Below, in pieces: positions 23,521-36,982 of a stretch of 64,000 nt of DNA; position 1 is the first letter of the stretch, and every line of letters starts with the position of its first letter. The DNA is from Tillus elongatus (Eukaryota; Arthropoda; Insecta; Coleoptera; Cleridae). Position numbers and translations under genes: made by a program. The notes beneath the pieces were generated by a model, which was not told the DNA's origin, ran no database searches, and worked only from the letters and a program-made list of their open reading frames with translations. Where the stretch lies: NCBI GenBank assembly GCA_964006375.1, contig OZ023263.1:137717063-137781062 (forward strand), written 5' to 3'.

Positions 23521-25769
23521 GAGGGGTCAAATCGGGATAAGGTTATCTTTCCCTAATATGGGGAGGTTGCCACGGGATAACCTTATCAATACGGCTTTAT
23601 TTACGGGATTTGCTCAGGCGCCAGCAGCGTGGGTTTAAAGGAAGACGCTGCGCTCCCTCAGGACTATATATCTGTCCTCGGTTGCTATTTACAGCTACAC
23701 GGACCCGGGGTAAACTTCAGTGGAGACAGGGTTCACCTAAGTCCTCAGGCGAAGTCCCTCAGGACTCCTTAATTATGGCCTATGTATTAGAGATCAGGAT
23801 GTTACGTATTACGTTGGGGTGGATTGGTTGGGAAGCTTTAAATGAAATACCGTATAAAACAAATAATCTATTTACAAAAGTATTGGTGGGGAAATATTTA
23901 CAAAATATATACAAAGAAATATTTACACAAGGGATTCTCCCGGTATACCCCACGTTTAAACTAACTTATTTGACAACTAATCAATTTATTAGAGACCAGA
24001 GGCAGAAACTGAAATATTCGCGAGTTATACGGACGGTATCACGAATAGGGGTGGTAAACTCGCGGGTTGTAAGCGGGCAGAAGCGACCCAGGATCGCCAA
24101 AGCAAGGCACCGGACAGGTGGTCGGTTTAAGCGGGCATGCAATATTAATTACGGACCCTCAAGCATGCGTTGCAGTCATACAGACTCTCTACGACCGGAG
24201 GAAGTGTCTCCCTAGGGAGATGGAAATTTCCCCTCGACAAAATAAAGGAAGCCCTCACTATCAAGTTAAAAGAAAACACAGCCTCCAGACGGTGCCTTCC
24301 GGACGGTCGGGATACCGGGTATCGCCAGACTGTTTCGATCGCCAGGAATGGTGGAGACCTACTGCAGCCCGAAATATCCCTGCTGTCGTCCAGATCCAGG
24401 AGCACGAGAGCTGCGCCACGGGAGACCGCTTTGGGATGATTTGATCGTGGCTAGTCCGCCCCCCGGGTTCAAATCAACGTGCAGTCGGCCGCTTTGCTAG
24501 TGCTCTCGCGCTCTCGGGAAGACTCCAGCCCAGGAACGCGACCCCTTTGCGTCTCCCGACGGAAACATATAAAGCTTTTCCCCCGAAGACTGTAAACGAC
24601 AAGGTTTTCCCAATAATGTCAGCCGGACGGTCGGGACACCGGGTATCGCCAGACTGTTTCGATCGCCAGGAGTGGTGGAGACCTACTGCAGCCCGAAATA
24701 TCCCCGCTGGCGTCCAGATCCAGGAGCACGAGAGCTGCGCCACGGGAGACCGCTTTGGGATGATTTGGTCGTGGCTAGACCGCCCCCCGGTTCAAATCAA
24801 CGTGCAGTCGGCCGCTTTGCCAGTGCTCTCGCGCTCTAGGGAAGACTCCAGCCAAGGAACGCGAGCCCCGGCTCCCCCAGGTCGCCCCGCGGATACAGAC
24901 AGAAACGAACGATGGACCTATTTATCCGAAGCTCCCTTGCTGCCGTCTCTCTGAAATAAGACCACTGACAAACACAACAACATTCAATATCTTTTCCACA
25001 CCTGGACTTGTAACGTCACCTCTGGCGAAGGCCACCAAGCGCGCCCAGGTGTTCGCCGCCAGAGAGAGTCGTCGATCCGTGGAAAACCCCTTTCATACAG
25101 GCCCTGCACTGTACAGCTAGAGAGACAACGACCTACCTCCAATAATTGGACAACGAGCGGCCCGCTGAAGACGGCTCTCTCCACTTGCCACAGCTGCTAA
25201 CTCTACTAAGCTGGTGCACCTAACGAATCGCGGCGTACTCTTCCACGGCCGGCCTGAAATACACAATAAAACCCAACACCAAGAATCAAGACGCGGACGG
25301 TGGCTGCTTCCTCTCTGTGACCTGGCTCCGCTGGATTCGCTACTGAAATACACAATACAACCAAACACCAAGAATCAAGACGCGGACGGTGGCTGGTTAC
25401 TCTCCGTGACGGCCCCTGCGACTGCTGAAAAAGAACTAACTTGTCGAGCGCGTTACAGTCGATATATCCAGACCTCGATGCGGCCTCAGTCATCCGAAGC
25501 TTATGCGCCGCACGCGGTGCGCGTAGGTTGATGCAGTAGACCAGCCCGTCCGTTCCCGCTTTCATCGTTTCGCATGCCGCAGGACTCGCCTGGGCGACCT
25601 CAACCCGCTATACTCCTTACCCTTCCTCCGATCTCGCGACGTTTTCTTGAAATTATACTTTATTGAATGTTTTAATAACAAAAATAAATTAAATTAAATA
25701 CAGATGGTACGGATCTATTTCCCTGCTAGCTAATTAGATTTCTAATGGTAATTACGTCACTTCGTGACA
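23518..25769 (-). repeat. Gypsy A 3' LTR (in element sense)
   Basis: A 2252-bp LTR, unusually long. It contains an internal duplication: about 24299-24540 and 24627-24863 share about 240 bp (GGGTATCGCCAGACTGTTTC and following), period 328 bp. A second, shorter tandem duplication lies at 25256-25415 (AATCAAGACGCGGACGGTGG twice). Both are also in the other LTR, so they predate this insertion. Open frames here are not genes. Confidence 0.95.
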
Positions 25770-25787
25770 TCCCCCTCTCTTCTCCTG
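25770..25787 (-). promoter_or_regulatory. Polypurine tract of Gypsy A
   Basis: On the minus strand AGGAGAAGAGAGGGGGA ends directly against the 3' LTR (TGTCACGAAG). This is the primer site for plus-strand DNA synthesis in reverse transcription. Confidence 0.85.
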
Positions 25788-27099
25788 AAAGAAAAAACGA
25801 AGTTTTTTCTTCCACATCCCGACCTCGCTGGTCCTCTGGTCCCCAATATAACAATAATAATACAAGAAAATAACAGGCCTACCAATATGTTGAGAAAGAA
25901 TGCACATAATGTACCCTCAAAGAAGAGTTTGTCTTTCCTATTCCATATAAGCAAGCGGTCCTACCCAATACACTTTTAAACTAAATCAAACATCTTTCAA
26001 AGCAAGAATAAATAATTAGTATGTGTAACGGAGAAATGATATCAAATTTCCAACCATATACCCTGGATATGTGCAAAATTTCTTAATTAAAAAAAATATA
26101 TTCTTAAACTAAGTGAAACGTTTTTCAAAGGAAAATTAGATAATTAGAAGGCGCACCAGGGAAATGATACTGTCAAATTTTCCATCATAACCCCTGGGTA
26201 TGTGCAACATCTCATAATTAAAAAAAACGAAATATTCTTAAACTAAATCAAACATCTTTGAACGGAAAATTAAATTATTAAAATTCGTAAGTAAACAGAA
26301 AATAAAACATATCCTTAAACTAAATCAAGCACGTTCGAACGGGCAATTAAATAATTAGAGTTCGTAAGTAAACAGAAAATAAAATATATCCTTAAACTAA
26401 ATTTAAACGATGCTTCAAACACAAATACGGAACAGTTATCTCCGTAGAGGCACTGCGACGCGTCTATATGCAATATCGCTTAATTAAAAAAAATAATCAA
26501 AAAGAAAAATGCAAGTTAAAACTAAATTAACCAGGGCTCCTAAACGTAAATAAACAAATCGTTCAGATTTAACACACCCGAAATTGATAGCTTCTCGCCT
26601 CAAATGAATTAGGAGCTATTTGAACGGAACTTAGCACAAAATGTCTGAGGATTAGGTTGAATACACTATGCTTAAGCTGAATAATAGTCAATGATAGTCT
26701 CACCCACAGTCTCCTCGTTTGTGCACCGTCGAGTGGCACTCCTAGAAGTGTCCCACACTCCCGTGTCACACACTGCACCTAGTACCTGTCGCCTGTCCAT
26801 CCAGTCGTGCAGCCGCACGTGGCCCTCTGCGTCGGGTCCATGGAGCGCCGGCTGGCACCAGACGATACGGCCTGCCCTGGTAGCAGCACCCATCACATGA
26901 GGTGGCCTCCAACTGTTTGGGCTTGCTGGTTGGCAACTCCGGCAGTTCCCATGGTTTCGGTCGTTCAGCACCAGGTTACACTGGGTAGCTACACGTGCAA
27001 CCTAGGGCGTACACTGCGTGGCTCTGTCGATACTCCTCTTCTCCATGACCACAGTTGGTTTTCCTGGGTCCCGACGGGAACATACTCGGGACCTAATGC
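25788..27099 (-). other. Gypsy A region between pol stop and polypurine tract
   Basis: About 1.3 kb. The part next to pol (to about 26672) contains a minus-strand frame with DRNHGNCRSCQPASP in a different phase from pol. It may be a decayed extension of the Cys-rich pol tail. The rest (25788-26670) is AT-rich with repeated AAACTAAATCAAACATCTTT-like blocks (about 25978, 26260, 26318) and no gene. Confidence 0.5.
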
Positions 27100-28713
27100 T
27101 TACTTTCCCACCTTGGGAGCATTACACAGCTTCTTACAGCGGTAACGAGTGTGTCCAGACTGACCACACCTCGAACATAAACTCTTCTCTGCCATCGGTA
27201 AATACTCTGGTTTTACGGGAACAATTTCGTCGATTCTGGATGCGTCTGCTGCTGCATATGCACGGATAAAGTGTAGTTCTGGCGGCGGCGACGTATTTAC
27301 GGCCTCTGCATGAAACTTTTTCAAATCCTTCACATGTATGTGCTTCAGCAGCTTGCCCTTGGTATCCCGGAGGTCATATACCACCGGCGACACTACTTTG
27401 ACCACCGTATACGGCCCAGAATATTTCGCAGCGAGCTTTGCGGCAAAACCACTGGTTCCTTGGGATAACGGATGTTCCCGGCGTAGCACCTGTTCACCAA
27501 CTTTGCATTGCCATTCCCTGCGACGCAAATTGTAGTGGCGACTTTGTTGGGTGAACGCCCTTGCCAGATTCATTCTTACTAACTCGAATGTTTCTCGTAG
27601 CTTCTTCAGACGGTTATGACGGTCTTCTATTTCTTCCGGCGTCGTCTCCGACTCCTCTGTCTGACTCTCCGGCGGTATTTCGCGTTCAGCGTGCACCGCG
27701 CCGGGGACGGTCAGCTCTCGGCCGAAGTTCAGGAAGGCTGGGGTGAATCCGGTGGATTCCTGTTTGGCCGTGTTGATGGCGAACCCCAGTTCAGGCAATC
27801 TTTCATCCCACTTTCGCTGATCATGCTCGCAAAACTGGGCGATCATGGTTTTCAGCGTGCGATTCGCCCTCTCCACAGCATTGGCCTGGGGAGTGTATAT
27901 TGGGGTCAGCCTCTGGGCTATCCCCAACTCCTTCAGCCAGGCCTTATGTTCATGGGACACTAGTTGTTTCCCGTTGTCCGAAATCAGTGTCCTGGGGCAG
28001 CCGAACTTCGTGATGACCATCTCAAACAACGCTTTGTTGACGGCGGGGGCGGTGGCTTTCCTCAACGGTCGGCATTCTACCCATTTCGTAAAACGGTCTT
28101 GGGCGACAATAATAAAATTGTGCCCCATTTTGGACCGAGGCAGGGGTCCCACTAAATCGACGCAGACGGTTTCCCATGGTGTCTTGTTCGAGGAAGGCTG
28201 CATCTTCCCGGGGGTCTGTTGTTGGGAGACTTTAAACCTCTGACAGCGATTACATTGCCTCACATAACTCGCAACTTCCCGAAACATCCCTGGCCAATAG
28301 TAATGACAAGCTATACGGGCAATGGTTTTTGAAATGCCCATGTGCCCGGCGGTCGGTTCGTCGTGGTTCTCTCGTAGAATTCGGCCACGCACGGTCTTAG
28401 GGATGCACAATTTCCAGGGATCGCTCAGCTCGGGCTCGCTTAAGTTGTATGCGTCCCAAAAATGTCGGTACAGTCTTCCGCCCCTGATGGAATAGTCGGG
28501 AAATGCCTCCGGGTTCCTTTCCACCTGGTCCAACTTACGTCTGTACCAGGAACAGCTTGCTTCCTCCTCTGTGAAGCAAATATTATCTTCCGCGGACTCT
28601 TCACAGCTCTCCAACGGTGAACGGGAGAGGGCGTCCGCTACACGGTTTAGTGCCCCTCGTCGATATTTTATCGTGAAGTCGTATTGTTGTAGAAATACGC
28701 TCCACACGCCCAA
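27100..28713 (-). pseudogene. Gypsy A pol: RNase H end and integrase, with C-terminal zinc knuckle
   Basis: A frame of 537 codons. It starts inside the RNase H end (YDFTIKYRRGALNRVADALS). The integrase follows: HHCC-type finger (H..H ... CNRCQR), catalytic Asp in CVDLVGPLP, Asp in TLISDNGKQ and Glu in NAVERANRTLK. A GPYTVV chromo/GPY-like region precedes the end. The last 25 residues hold a CCHC knuckle, CSRCGQSGHTRYRC, a position where Gypsy pols normally have none. The frame is offset from the upstream RNase H frame by a frameshift at about 28715. Confidence 0.92.
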
Positions 28714-28714
28714 T

Positions 28715-29056
28715 CGGGGTTTTAATCGTTTGCAACCACCTAAGAGATTGGTGGTCTGTCAGTACTGTAAAATGGTACCCCTCCAGGTATGGGCGCATTT
28801 TTTCAATCCCCCATACCACTACTAGGCACTCTTTTTCCGTCACGGAATAATTTTTCTCGGCAGGGCAGAGCGTCCGGCTGGCATATGCGATGACTTTCTC
28901 TGATCCATCGATGTTCTGAGTCAGAGCTATGCCTAAGCCATTATCACTGGCATCAGTTTGCAGGACGAATTCTTTCGAAAAGTCCGGACAGGTCAATATC
29001 GGCGTCTGAGTGAGTAATTTCTTCAGGTCTTTAAACGACCTCTCTTGCTCTTCACC
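28715..29056 (-). pseudogene. Gypsy A pol: RNase H domain
   Basis: After the TGA at 29057-29059 the same frame continues with LQTDASDNGLGIALTQ, KVIAYASRTL and FTVLTDHQSLRWL. This is the RNase H domain of Ty3/Gypsy pol, with Asp in TDAS, a Glu in EKNYSVTEKE and Asp in TDH. The frame is lost at about 28715, where the integrase frame takes over with a one-base offset. Confidence 0.92.
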
Positions 29057-30562
29057 TCAGTGCCATCGATTCTTCTTCTTCAATAGCTTGGTCAAGGGGG
29101 TCACTACCTGTGAGAATTGCGGAATGAAACGGCGGTACCACGAGGCGACCCCCAAAAATCGACGGACGTCTCTTACGGTTCGTGGGGTCGGCATGGCCTC
29201 GATAGCCTCCACTTTATCCGGATCGGTGCTGATGCCATCCGACGTCACAACATGCCCAAGATATTTCAGCGACTTCCTGCAGAAGTGACATTTCTCCGGG
29301 TTCAGCTGCAAGTTACTCTGCCTCAGCCTTCGGAACACTTCCCTCAAGTTCTCCAGGTGTTCCTCGAAGGTCTCTCCCATTACGATAACGTCGTCCAGGT
29401 AGGCGAAAGCGTGCGGTTCCATATCGGGGCCTATTATAGTATCCAACAGCCGCTGGAACGTCGCTGGAGCCGAGTGAATTCCGAAAGGCATAACCTTGAA
29501 CTGATACAACCCCCTCCCCGGGACGGTAAAGGCGGTGATGAGCTTACTTGTCGGCGTCAGAGGGATTTGCCAGTAGCCCTGCTTCAAATCCAGACTGCTG
29601 ATGTACTTGGCCCGGCGAAGCTTGTCAAGTATGCCCGATATATATGGCAGCGGGTAGGAGTCCTTGACGGAAACCTTGTTAACTTCCCGGAAGTCCACAC
29701 AGAATCGGTATTTTCCGTCCTTTTTCTTAACCATCACCACAGGTGAGCTCCATGGGCTGTTAGAAGGTTCTATAATTCCTTCTTCCAACATCCTGTCGAC
29801 CTCGTCGTTAATGACCTGCTGCATTTTCGGGTTTTGTGGGCGGTATCGCTGTTTAATAGGTTCTCTCCTCGACAGGCGGATATGATGTTGTACTCGGTCA
29901 GTAGGGCCAGTTATTCGTTTGAAATATCCAAGTTCTTTCTCCAAGAACAGATCAAGTTGACGTCGCTCTCGGGGGGTCAATTCCCCCAAGGTGTTCGTTT
30001 CCATAGTATGTATTAGAACTACGGGCGGGGGTGGAGTTGCTGACGCCAGCAGTTCTCCATCGAGGTAGGTTTTAGCGGTCGGTAAATCTATACGGAAGTC
30101 GTACTTCCCCAAAATATCCATCCCCAACACTATGTCTACCGGGAGGTGAGGCAGATACAACAGCTCCCCTTGTATCTTCTTACTACCCAACATCAATTCA
30201 GTCACGTACATTTGTTGTACGGAGACCAGTCGTCCATCGACGATGCGGATGCTTACGTCTGGCAAGGAGACGGCTTGTAAATAATCTGCGTCTATTTCCT
30301 CAAGTGCGGTACCGCTCAGAAAGGACCGGGTCGCCCCTGTGTCCAGCAAAGCACTGAAACACTTCTGGCCTATCCTTGTCCTGACTATGGGTCTGTTGTC
30401 AGTTTGAGATCGTCTGTCAATGGCCGAGGTGTCGTTGGGGCGGAACTGCTGGAGTCTCGGCCCTCCACAGTTCCCATCTAGTTTCCCGGACATTTGCAAT
30501 CCCGGGATAACACTCCTGTCTTGCCACAGCGCGAACAAAACAGTCGTGGTGCTTTCTGACAC
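29057..30562 (-). pseudogene. Gypsy A pol: aspartic protease and reverse transcriptase
   Basis: A frame of 501 codons in -1 phase relative to gag. Protease: ALLDTGATRSFLSG (about residue 72) and VLGMDILG. Reverse transcriptase: WSSPVVMVKKKDGKYRFCVD, SSLDLKQGYWQIPL, VMPFGIHSAPATFQ and the active site AYLDDVIVMG (about residue 391). It ends at TGA 29057-29059 in place of what is probably Trp before GEEQERSF. The first Met at 30562 is unlikely to be used; translation is expected by frameshifting from gag at 30481-30487. Confidence 0.95.
30422..30487 (-). promoter_or_regulatory. -1 ribosomal frameshift site with predicted pseudoknot at the gag-pol junction
   Basis: Minus strand: slippery heptamer GGGAAAC (30487-30481) in the phase G GGA AAC, followed at once by the gag stop TAG (30480-30478). 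After a 6-nt spacer (TAGATG) comes a stem: GGAACTGTGGAG (30474-30463) pairs with CTCCAGCAGTTCC (30454-30442), 12 bp with one bulged G. Its loop GGCCGAGA (30462-30455) contains GGCCGAG, the exact complement of CTCGGCC at 30428-30422, 13 nt downstream. This is an H-type pseudoknot. The slip puts ribosomes into the pol frame (GGG AAA CTA). Confidence 0.85.
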
Positions 30563-31620
30563 TGGCTTCTCATGTGTCCTGTCTCACCACAATTCCAGCA
30601 AGTCGTGCGCTCCATCGCGAAACGAACCTGCTTACTGGTTTCCGGACGGTTAGTCGTAGGAGAAGTCGGGGGTGTAAAACGGCTCTTAGCGGGGGAACTA
30701 GTATTCCCACTTTCTTGCTTATCCGAAGGAGGCCGGCTAGGCTTTGGTGGGCCCTCCTTGGTATCATTTAGTTCCTTCAACATCGCCTCAATTTCCTTTG
30801 TTTTTTCTATGAACCTACGTATGTCTGGCACGTCGCAATTCCAGAGCATCTGTCGGAACTCTGGGCGCAGGTTTCTTCGTAACCAAGTCAATTCCTGTTG
30901 CCTGTTGATGTTACCGTGCCGGCGTATGAGTGTCTGTAGCTCCGTTATGTAGGTAAACACGGGCTCACCGGGTTTGTGTAAACGTCGACTGATTTCAGCT
31001 TCTAAATCTACGAAGTAGTTTGCCGGGAAATAGAAACGCTTGAAATCCTCAATAAAGTCTTCCCACGATGTCTAGTACGCCCTATTATTTCGATGCCACA
31101 GCAAGGCTTGACCTTCCAAGACCTGTGGCAACACTGGCAGAAGGCGGTCCGAAGATACGTTAAAGTGCAAGCGGATTTCTTCTAGGCGTTCTAAAAATGC
31201 TACGGGGTCAGACCTGCCCTGGAAATGCAAGTTCCACGCAAACAGATTGAGTGGTTCTGGTTGCCGTCTTGTCGTAGTCTTGGTCACAGGTGATATTGGC
31301 GGCGGGAATGGCTGTTGCATAGGCGGTGTTAGGTGCCCGATTAAGTTTCCCGTTCGTGGTGACGACGGCGGCGAAGCAGTAATGTCAGGCAGTGAGGCCG
31401 CCTCGGTGTGCGGCGGTCTTCCTTCTCGCAAAAATCTTATCAATTGCCTTCTCATTTCCTCAACCGTTGTCTGGGGTCGTAGGCAAAACCTCGCTAACTC
31501 TATTTCCAGTTCAGGCTTCTTCAGCCTGTATATCCATCCTACCCGGCCGTCAAATAGGTCCGGGTCGGACTTCTCTTGAGGTTCAGGCTCGACGGCCTTG
31601 TCCGTTTTCGGGTCTGACAT
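30478..31620 (-). pseudogene. Gypsy A gag
   Basis: 380 codons from ATG 31620 to TAG 30478. The capsid-type domain (FLERLEEIRLHFNVSSD, LLWHRNNRAY, then after the stop TSWEDFIEDFKRFYFPANYF and RQQELTWLRRNLRPEFRQML) is the Retrotrans_gag type, the family from which insect Arc genes derive. The C-terminus has a canonical CCHC knuckle, CWNCGETGHMRSQC, and a second one, CSRCGKTGVLSRDC, whose His is replaced. An internal TAG at 31072-31074 (Ala-Tyr-stop-Thr-Ser) breaks this copy; flanking residues stay in frame, so it is a point mutation. Confidence 0.92.
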
Positions 31621-32284
31621 TGTTCAGTACAGACAGCAAGGCGGCAAGACGGCGCTGCGAAGCTGTCGAAGATGTTAACGCAGTGTTAGGATGAAACGGG
31701 TCGGATTTGTAACAGTAGTTTCCCTTGGTCAGCAGTGTTAAAGAAATTAATTATAAACACAAAACAAGAAACAAAATAAATTCGGTATAACAAAATTCTC
31801 TACAAGTTGAAACCAAAAAAAAAAAAACACTATATATTAACGCTAAACTTAAGATGTTGATTAAAAGAAATGTTACTCTTAAAGAATGTAATCGTATTAC
31901 GTAACGCAGTAAACAAACATTCAAAGCTAGCGTGAAAAAAAAGTTAATTATTACTACCACAAAAATATTGTAAGATCAACAGCTGATTACAAAGAATTCT
32001 ACTCAAAGCAAAATAAATTAATGTTCACGGTTTCACAAAGTATTGATGATACGGCGATTGCTATCGTAGATAACAATATTGTAATTCCTTTTTAAATTCT
32101 GCCTCTGTTTCAAACTAAAAATATACCGAATTCCTAAGATACGTGTAACATATCTTATCTACACTTTTCCAACAAACTCTTATCACACTTAACGATAAAC
32201 TATGTACATTAAAATTTAAAAATTTAAAAATATTTACGGCTACTTCCCTAAATCCACCTTTCTCTAATTTAATTTACTAACTTA
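31621..32284 (-). other. Gypsy A untranslated leader
   Basis: About 660 bp, AT-rich, between the primer binding site and the gag ATG, without a supported coding frame. Confidence 0.7.
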
Positions 32285-32305
32285 GGTCCCCGCTCGCAGG
32301 TGCCA
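32285..32305 (-). promoter_or_regulatory. Primer binding site of Gypsy A
   Basis: On the minus strand the LTR ends CCTCACA, then AA, then TGGCACCTGCGAGCGGGG. TGG two bases after the LTR is the usual start of a tRNA primer site (complement of the CCA end). I did not identify which tRNA it matches. Confidence 0.7.
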
Positions 32306-32307
32306 TT

Positions 32308-34558
32308 TGTGAGGGGTCAAATCGGGATAAGGTTATCTTTCCCTAATATGGGGAGGTTGCCACGGGATAACCTTATCAATACGGCTTTATTTACGGGATT
32401 TGCTCAGGCGCCAGCAGCGTGGGTTTAAAGGAAGACGCTGCGCTCCCTCAGGACTATATATCTGTCCTCGGTTGCTATTTACAGCTACACGGACCCGGGG
32501 TAAACTTCAGTGGAGACAGGGTTCACCTAAGTCCTCAGGCGAAGTCCCTCAGGACTCCTTAATTATGGCCTATGTATTAGAGATCAGGATGTTACGTATT
32601 ACGTTGGGGTGGATTGGTTGGGAAGCTTTAAATGAAATACCGTATAAAACAAATAATCTATTTACAAAAGTATTGGTGGGGAAATATTTACAAAATATAT
32701 ACAAAGAAATATTTACACAAGGGATTCTCCCGGTATACCCCACGTTTAAACTAACTTATTTGACAACTAATCAATTTATTAGAGACCAGAGTCAGAAACT
32801 GAAATATTCGCGAGTTATACGGACGGTATCACGAATAGGGGTGGTAAACTCGCGGGTTGTAAGCGGGCAGAAGCGACCCAGGATCGCCAAAGCAAGGCAC
32901 CGGACAGGTGGTCGGTTTAAGCGGGCATGCAATATTAATTACGGACCCTCAAGCATGCGTTGCAGTCATACAGACTCTCTACGACCGGAGGAAGTGTCTC
33001 CCTAGGGAGATGGAAATTTCCCCTCGACAAAATAAAGGAAGCCCTCACTATCAAGTTAAAAGAAAACACAGCCTCCAGACGGTGCCTTCCGGCCGGTCGG
33101 GATACCGGGTATCGCCAGACTGTTTCGATCGCCAGGAATGGTGGAGACCTACTGCAGCCCGAAATATCCCTGCTGTCGTCCAGATCCAGGAGCACGAGAG
33201 CTGCGCCACGGGAGACCGTTTTGGGATGATTTGATCGTGGCTAGTCCGCGCCCCGGGTTCAAATCAACGTGCAGTCGGCCGCTTTGCTAGTGCTCTCGCG
33301 CTCTCCGGAAGACTCCAGCCCAGGAACGCGACCCCTTTGCGTCTCCCGACGGAAACATATAACGCTTTTCCCCCGAAGACTATAAACGACAAGGTTTTCC
33401 CAATAATGTCAGCCGGACGGTCGGGACACCGGGTATCGCCAGACTGTTTCGATCGCCAGGAGTGGTGGAGACCTACTGCAGCCCGAAATATCCCCGCTGG
33501 CGTCCAGATCCAGGAGCACGAGAGCTGCGCCACGGGAGACCGCTTTGGGATGATTTGGTCGTGGCTAGACCGCTCCCGGTTCAAATCAACGTGCAGTCGG
33601 CCGCTTTGCCAGTGCTCTCGCGCTCTCGGGAAGACTCCAGCCAAGGAACGCGAGCCCCGGCTCCCCCAGGTCGCCCCGCGGATACAGACAGAAACGAACG
33701 ATGGACCTATTTATCCGAAGCTCCCTTGCTGCCGTCTCTCTGAAATAAAACCACTGACAAACACAACAACATTCAATATCTTTTCCACACCTGGACTTTT
33801 AACGTCACCTCTGGCGAAGGCCACCAAGCGCGCCCAGGTGTTCGCCGCCAGAGAGAGTCGTCGATCCGTGGAAAACCCCTTTCATACAGGCCCTGCACTG
33901 TACAGCTAGAGAGACAACGACCTACCTCCAATAATTGGACAACGAGCGGCCCGCTGAAGACGGCTCTCTCCACTTGCCACAGCTGCTAACTCTACTAAGC
34001 TGGTGCACCTAACGAATCGCGGCGTACTCTTCCACGGCCGGCCTGAAATACACAATAAAACCCAACACCAAGAATCAAGACGCAGACGGTGGCTGCTTCC
34101 TCTCTGTGACCTGGCTCCGCTGGATTCGCTACTGAAATACACAATACAACCAAACACCAAGAATCAAGACGCGGACGGTGGCTGGTTACTCTCCGTGACG
34201 GCCCCTGCGACTGCTGAAAAAGAACTAACTTGTCGAGCGCGTTACAGTCGATATATCCAGACCTCGATGCGGCCTCAGTCATCCGAAGCTTATGCGCCGC
34301 ACGCGGTGCGCGTAGGTTGATGCAGTGGACCAGCCCGTCCGTTCCCGCTTTCATCGTTTCGCATGCCGCAGGACTCGCCTGGGCGACCTCAACCCGCTAT
34401 ACTCCTTACCCTTCCTCCGATCTCGCGACGTTTTCTTGAAATTATACTTTATTGAATGTTTTAATAACAAAAATAAATTAAATTAAATACAGATGGTACG
34501 GATCTATTTCCCTGCTAGCTAATTAGATTTCTAATGGTAATTACGTCACTTTGTGACA
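32308..34558 (-). repeat. Gypsy A 5' LTR (in element sense)
   Basis: A 2251-bp partner of 23518-25769. It differs by about 14 substitutions and a 1-bp deletion (CCCCCC versus CTCCC context near 33572) and shares both internal duplications. The element's promoter should lie in this copy, read leftward. Confidence 0.95.
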
Positions 34559-34569
34559 ATATATATATA

Positions 34570-36966
<2,397 letters not shown>

Positions 36967-36982
36967 GCGGTGGTTCCGACCG

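Larger units (their letters stand above)
23518..34558 (-). mobile_element. Nearly complete Ty3/Gypsy LTR retrotransposon (Gypsy A)
   Basis: It is flanked by direct LTRs of 2252 and 2251 bp (23518-25769 and 32308-34558) with TG...CA ends. By eye they differ at about 14 positions, so they are about 99.4% identical and the insertion is young. The coding strand is minus: LTR, primer binding site, leader, gag, pol (protease, RT, RNase H, integrase), a 1.3-kb tail, polypurine tract, LTR. It sits inside a (TA)n tract; ATAT on both sides is a possible 4-bp duplication but cannot be proven in TA repeats. Two nonsense codons (31072, 29057) and one frameshift (about 28715) inactivate this copy. Confidence 0.95.

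Noticed and set aside
23610..25565. Several open frames within the Gypsy LTRs
   Set aside because: They lie in both LTRs, have no recognisable domains, and overlap on opposite strands; they are chance frames in GC-richer sequence.
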